A stretch of 64,000 nucleotides of DNA from DASSJT01 sp963715025. GTDB lineage: Bacteria > Actinomycetota > Actinomycetes > Actinomycetales > Dermatophilaceae. The stretch covers positions 124,001-188,000 of the forward strand of contig CAVQQQ010000001.1 of NCBI GenBank assembly GCA_963715025.1. The letters run 5' to 3'. This document shows, piece by piece, positions 61,515 to 64,000 of this stretch (position 1 is the first letter of the stretch; each line of letters starts with the position of its first letter). The notes under the pieces were generated by a model. It was not told the DNA's origin. It did no database searches and saw only the letters and a program-made list of their open reading frames with translations. A program made the translations under genes and the position numbers.

Positions 61515-61979
61515 CTAGCGGTTCTCCCAGGCGTCCGGGGCGGCTGCCATCGCCCGGACTCGCTCGGGCAGGTTGCCGGACAGCACGTCGGCCAGGGTCG
61601 TCTCGTCGAGCACCAGGCGAAGGCTGGCCCGAACAGCGACCCACACCGTGGGGAGATGCTGTGCGACGCCCTCGTAGCGCGTCTCGTGTGGCCGCAGGCC
61701 GCGCACCTCGGCGAGCGGTCCGTCGACCGCCCGGAAGATGTCGCCGAGCCTGGTCCGCTCGGCGGTCTGGCTCAGGGTGTACCCGCCGCGCGCGCCGCGA
61801 GTGCTCGTGACCAGACCCGCTCGACGCAGGTCCGAGAGGATCGCCTCGAGGAACTTGCGCGGCAGGTCCTGGGCTGAGGCCAGCGCGTCGACCGAGAGCG
61901 GCCCCATGCCGCTCCCCTCCGCCTGGGCGAGCGCGAGCATCGCCCGGACGGCGTAGTCGGTCTTGGCGGATATGTCCAC
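61515..61979 (-). CDS. Rrf2 family regulator without cluster cysteines
   Basis: A 154-residue Rrf2 protein: KTDYAVRAMLALAQAEG, a recognition segment ASAQDLPRKFLEAILSDLRRAG and wing TSTRGARGGYTLSQ. It contains no cysteine at all, so it cannot hold an iron-sulfur cluster as IscR or NsrR do; it resembles CymR-like members that act in sulfur control. Divergent from a TauE/SafE exporter, with palindromes between them. Confidence 0.9.
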   Translation of the reverse strand: MDISAKTDYAVRAMLALAQAEGSGMGPLSVDALASAQDLPRKFLEAILSDLRRAGLVTSTRGARGGYTLSQTAERTRLGDIFRAVDGPLAEVRGLRPHETRYEGVAQHLPTVWVAVRASLRLVLDETTLADVLSGNLPERVRAMAAAPDAWENR

Positions 61980-62169
61980 GGCGGCATTCTGCCCAATACG
62001 TGGCGAGCGCGCCGAGGCGGACCGTCAGACCGTCGGGCGAACCCCCGTGGGTGGAGCCCACCCCTATGGCCAGCGCACAGACCGCCGACCCAACCGTCCG
62101 GCTCGCCGTTCCGCGCTCCGTGCCCCGGTCCCAGGCCAACCCCCACCGCCTGGCTGCGCCCTCGATCCA

Positions 62170-62241
62170 CCATATGGGACATAACGCTGCGTTATTTGAC
62201 TCATCACAAAAGGTGATGAAAAACTCCCATCTACCGAGTAG
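62170..62241. promoter_or_regulatory. Cluster of palindromes in the Rrf2/TauE divergent spacer
   Basis: Four symmetric sites lie in 72 bases: CCATATGG (62170-62177), ATAACGC-T-GCGTTAT (62181-62195), TCATCAC-AAAAG-GTGATGA (62201-62219) and CTAC-CGA-GTAG (62231-62241). A -35-like TTGACT (62196-62201) followed 18 bases later by AAAACT would put the third palindrome inside the tauE promoter spacer. Strong candidate operator for the Rrf2 regulator. Confidence 0.6.
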
Positions 62242-62266
62242 GAAATTGCGGACGTGAGGAGGGACA

Positions 62267-63178
62267 GTGCGGAAACTGCTGCTGCTGGCGCTGGTCGGCC
62301 TGATCGCACAACTGGTCGATGGGAGCCTGGGCATGGCCTACGGCGTCACCTCGAGCACCCTGTTGCTCGCGATCGCTGCGAGCCCGGCCACGGCCTCGGC
62401 CACGGTCCACCTCGCCGAGATCGGGACCACACTCGTCTCCGGCGCCTCGCACTGGCGGTTCGGAAACGTCGACTGGGCCGTCGTGGCCAAGGTCGGCATC
62501 CCTGGTGCAGCCGGTGCCTTCGCCGGCGCTACCGTGCTTTCTCGCCTGGACTCCACCGTTGCCAAGCCGCTGATGTCGCTCGTCCTCCTGGCGCTGGGAG
62601 CCTACGTGCTGACGAGGTTCACCGTCAGTGGGCTGCGCACCGACCGCCTCGGCCACCCGCTGCGCAAGCGCTTCCTCGGTCCACTCGGCCTCTTCGCCGG
62701 GTTCGTCGACGCCACGGGCGGCGGCGGCTGGGGCCCTGTCGGCACACCGGCCATCCTCGCCAGCGGGCGCCTCGAGCCGCGCAAGGTCATCGGGTCCATC
62801 GACACCAGCGAGTTCCTCGTCTCGGTATCCGCAAGCGCAGCGTTCCTGATCACGCTGGGCTCCCAGGGCATCAACCTCGCCTGGGCAGGCGTGCTGCTGC
62901 TCGGCGGCGCGATCGCCGCCCCGCTCGCCGCGTGGCTCGTGCGCCACCTGCCTCCTCGCGTCCTGGGGTCCGCCGTGGGCGGGCTGATCATCCTGACGAA
63001 CCTGCGCACTCTGCTCGGAAGCGACTGGGTCGGAGCCGGCCAGTCGGCACGGGCGGTCGCCTACGTGCTCGTGGCGGCCCTGTGGGCGGGGGCTGTGGCC
63101 TACTCGCTCAGGGCGCACCGCCGGGAGCGGGACCTCGCACCCGCGGTCCTGGATCAGCGGGTCATCGACCTCGCTTGA
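62267..63178 (+). CDS. TauE/SafE family exporter
   Basis: A 303-residue membrane protein with about eight transmembrane helices and the two TauE repeats: LIAQLVDGSLGMAYGVTSST at the start and FVDATGGGGWGPVGTPAILA in the second half. The family moves sulfite, sulfoacetate or related organosulfur anions. GTG at 62267 with GAGGAGGGA upstream. Its Rrf2 neighbour suggests sulfur-responsive control. Confidence 0.92.
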   Translation: MRKLLLLALVGLIAQLVDGSLGMAYGVTSSTLLLAIAASPATASATVHLAEIGTTLVSGASHWRFGNVDWAVVAKVGIPGAAGAFAGATVLSRLDSTVAKPLMSLVLLALGAYVLTRFTVSGLRTDRLGHPLRKRFLGPLGLFAGFVDATGGGGWGPVGTPAILASGRLEPRKVIGSIDTSEFLVSVSASAAFLITLGSQGINLAWAGVLLLGGAIAAPLAAWLVRHLPPRVLGSAVGGLIILTNLRTLLGSDWVGAGQSARAVAYVLVAALWAGAVAYSLRAHRRERDLAPAVLDQRVIDLA

Positions 63179-63193
63179 GCGCCCGACAGGCCC

Positions 63194-64000
63194 TCAGTCG
63201 ACCGTGACGCCGCGCAGGACGATGTGGCGAGGCCGGCTCAGAGCGGTGACGTCCGCCCGGGGGTCGGCGTCGAGGACGAGCAGGTCGGCGTCGGCGCCCT
63301 CCTCGAGCCCGGGACGCCCCAGCCAGCGCCGCGCGGCGTAGGTCGCGGCGTCGAGCGCCCCCCGCTGACCCAGCCCGGCCTGGGCCAGCTCCACCGCCTC
63401 CTGCGCGGCAAGGCCGTGGCGGAGCGATCCTCCGGCGTCGGTGCCGAGGTAGATCGGGATGCCTGCCTCGTGGGCGGCGCCGATGGTCTCGTAGCGCCGC
63501 GCGTGCAGGTCGAGCATCCGCTCGGAGTAGGCCGGGAACTTCTCCCTGGCCGACTCGGCGATCTGCGGGAACGTCGCGATGTTGACCAGCGTCGGGACGA
63601 TCGCAATGCCCTGCGCGGCGAAATCCTCGATGGTGGCGGGCTCCAGCCCCGTGGCGTGCTCCACGCAGTCGCTGCCGGCGGCCGCGAAGTCGTAGAGGGA
63701 CTCTTGCCCGAAGCAGTGCGCGGTGACCCGGGCCCCTTCCTCGTGGGCCGCAGCGATGGCCTCGGTCAGCACCTCGCGGGGCCAGCACGGAGCCAGGTCG
63801 CCGAGGTCGCGGTCGATCCAGTCCCCCACGAGCTTGACCCAGCCGTCCCCCGCTTTCGCCTCGATGCGCACGCGCTCGACCAGCTCGTCCGGCTCCACCT
63901 CGTGGGCGTAGTTGCGGAGGTACCGGCCGGTCCGCGCGATGTGGCGGCCGGCCCGGATCACCTTGGGCAGGTCCGGCCGGTCGTCGATCCACCGCGTGTC
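63194..64000 (-). CDS. Amidohydrolase, N-terminal part outside the window
   Basis: At least 268 residues of an amidohydrolase-superfamily enzyme run off the right edge; the frame is open through base 64000. Visible metal/catalytic features: VTAHCFGQESLYDFAA (His), DCVEHATGLEP (His), IPYLGTDAGG-type segment YLGTDAGGSLRHG (Asp), and the C-terminal composite beta domain GADADLLVLDADP. Substrate unknown; imidazolonepropionase-like relatives are usual. It is convergent with tauE, 15 bp away. Confidence 0.85.
   Translation of the reverse strand, partial: DTRWIDDRPDLPKVIRAGRHIARTGRYLRNYAHEVEPDELVERVRIEAKAGDGWVKLVGDWIDRDLGDLAPCWPREVLTEAIAAAHEEGARVTAHCFGQESLYDFAAAGSDCVEHATGLEPATIEDFAAQGIAIVPTLVNIATFPQIAESAREKFPAYSERMLDLHARRYETIGAAHEAGIPIYLGTDAGGSLRHGLAAQEAVELAQAGLGQRGALDAATYAARRWLGRPGLEEGADADLLVLDADPRADVTALSRPRHIVLRGVTVD

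Overview
The window is chromosomal DNA of a high-GC actinobacterium. The gene order of its core blocks follows the Mycobacterium tuberculosis chromosome: a GNAT gene, ispG, rip1 and dxr; then rlmN, cdsA, frr, pyrH, tsf and rpsB; then M23 peptidase, xerC, dprA, comM and yraN; then a DUF2469 gene, rnhB, lepB and rplS; then trmD, rimM, KH protein and rpsP. Protein style (long Ala/Pro/Glu tails on ribosomal proteins S2 and S16, a TrmD fused to an acetyltransferase) suggests Micrococcales, perhaps Intrasporangiaceae; that family-level guess is inference. No tRNA, rRNA, CRISPR array, complete insertion sequence or prophage was seen.

Region 1 (1-7.8 kb): a small membrane protein, then a leftward block with GNAT, a uridine kinase-like protein, IspG, the site-2 protease Rip1, Dxr and an ABC exporter whose ATPase domain lacks a segment. 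Region 2 (7.8-12.4 kb): a rightward, translationally coupled lipid-modification operon (FAD amine-oxidase-like protein, DUF1365, cyclopropane-fatty-acid-type methyltransferase, a collapsed second methyltransferase, DUF1295 reductase) matching M. tuberculosis Rv0449c-Rv0446c. Region 3 (12.5-18.9 kb): small accessory genes, then a roughly 3.9 kb segment (PadR regulator, DUF1048, drug-type ABC transporter, alpha/beta hydrolase, possible transposase scrap) bounded by a 47-bp direct repeat of the 3' end of a DnaB-like ATPase gene, which looks like an integration footprint. Region 4 (18.9-32.1 kb): a polyamine module: PotABCD uptake, ureohydrolase, putrescine-type aminotransferase, two aldehyde dehydrogenases, an FAD amine oxidase, a saccharopine-dehydrogenase-like protein and an AsnC regulator. 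Two of its genes (potC and the aminobutyraldehyde dehydrogenase) carry single-base frameshifts. Region 5 (32-36.5 kb): phosphotransferase, LOG protein, PurU and a copper monooxygenase lipoprotein.

Region 6 (36.6-60 kb) is mostly housekeeping: RlmN, CdsA, Frr, PyrH, Tsf, RpsB, a TreT-like glycosyltransferase, an aminotransferase, a cell-wall M23 protein, DUF3152, XerC, DprA/ComM/YraN, RNase HII, two signal peptidases, L19, FetB, TrmD-GNAT, RimM, KH protein and S16. Region 7 (60-64 kb): a wax ester synthase-type acyltransferase, an Rrf2 regulator divergent from a TauE/SafE exporter across a palindrome-rich spacer, and a truncated amidohydrolase.

The strongest unexplained signal is not a gene: the octamer GTATGCCG (either strand) occurs at least 28 times over the window, in coding and intergenic DNA, in different reading frames and often using rare codons, far above a rough composition-based expectation. 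Start codons were chosen by ribosome-binding sites, overlaps with neighbours and third-position GC; alternatives are noted in the entries.
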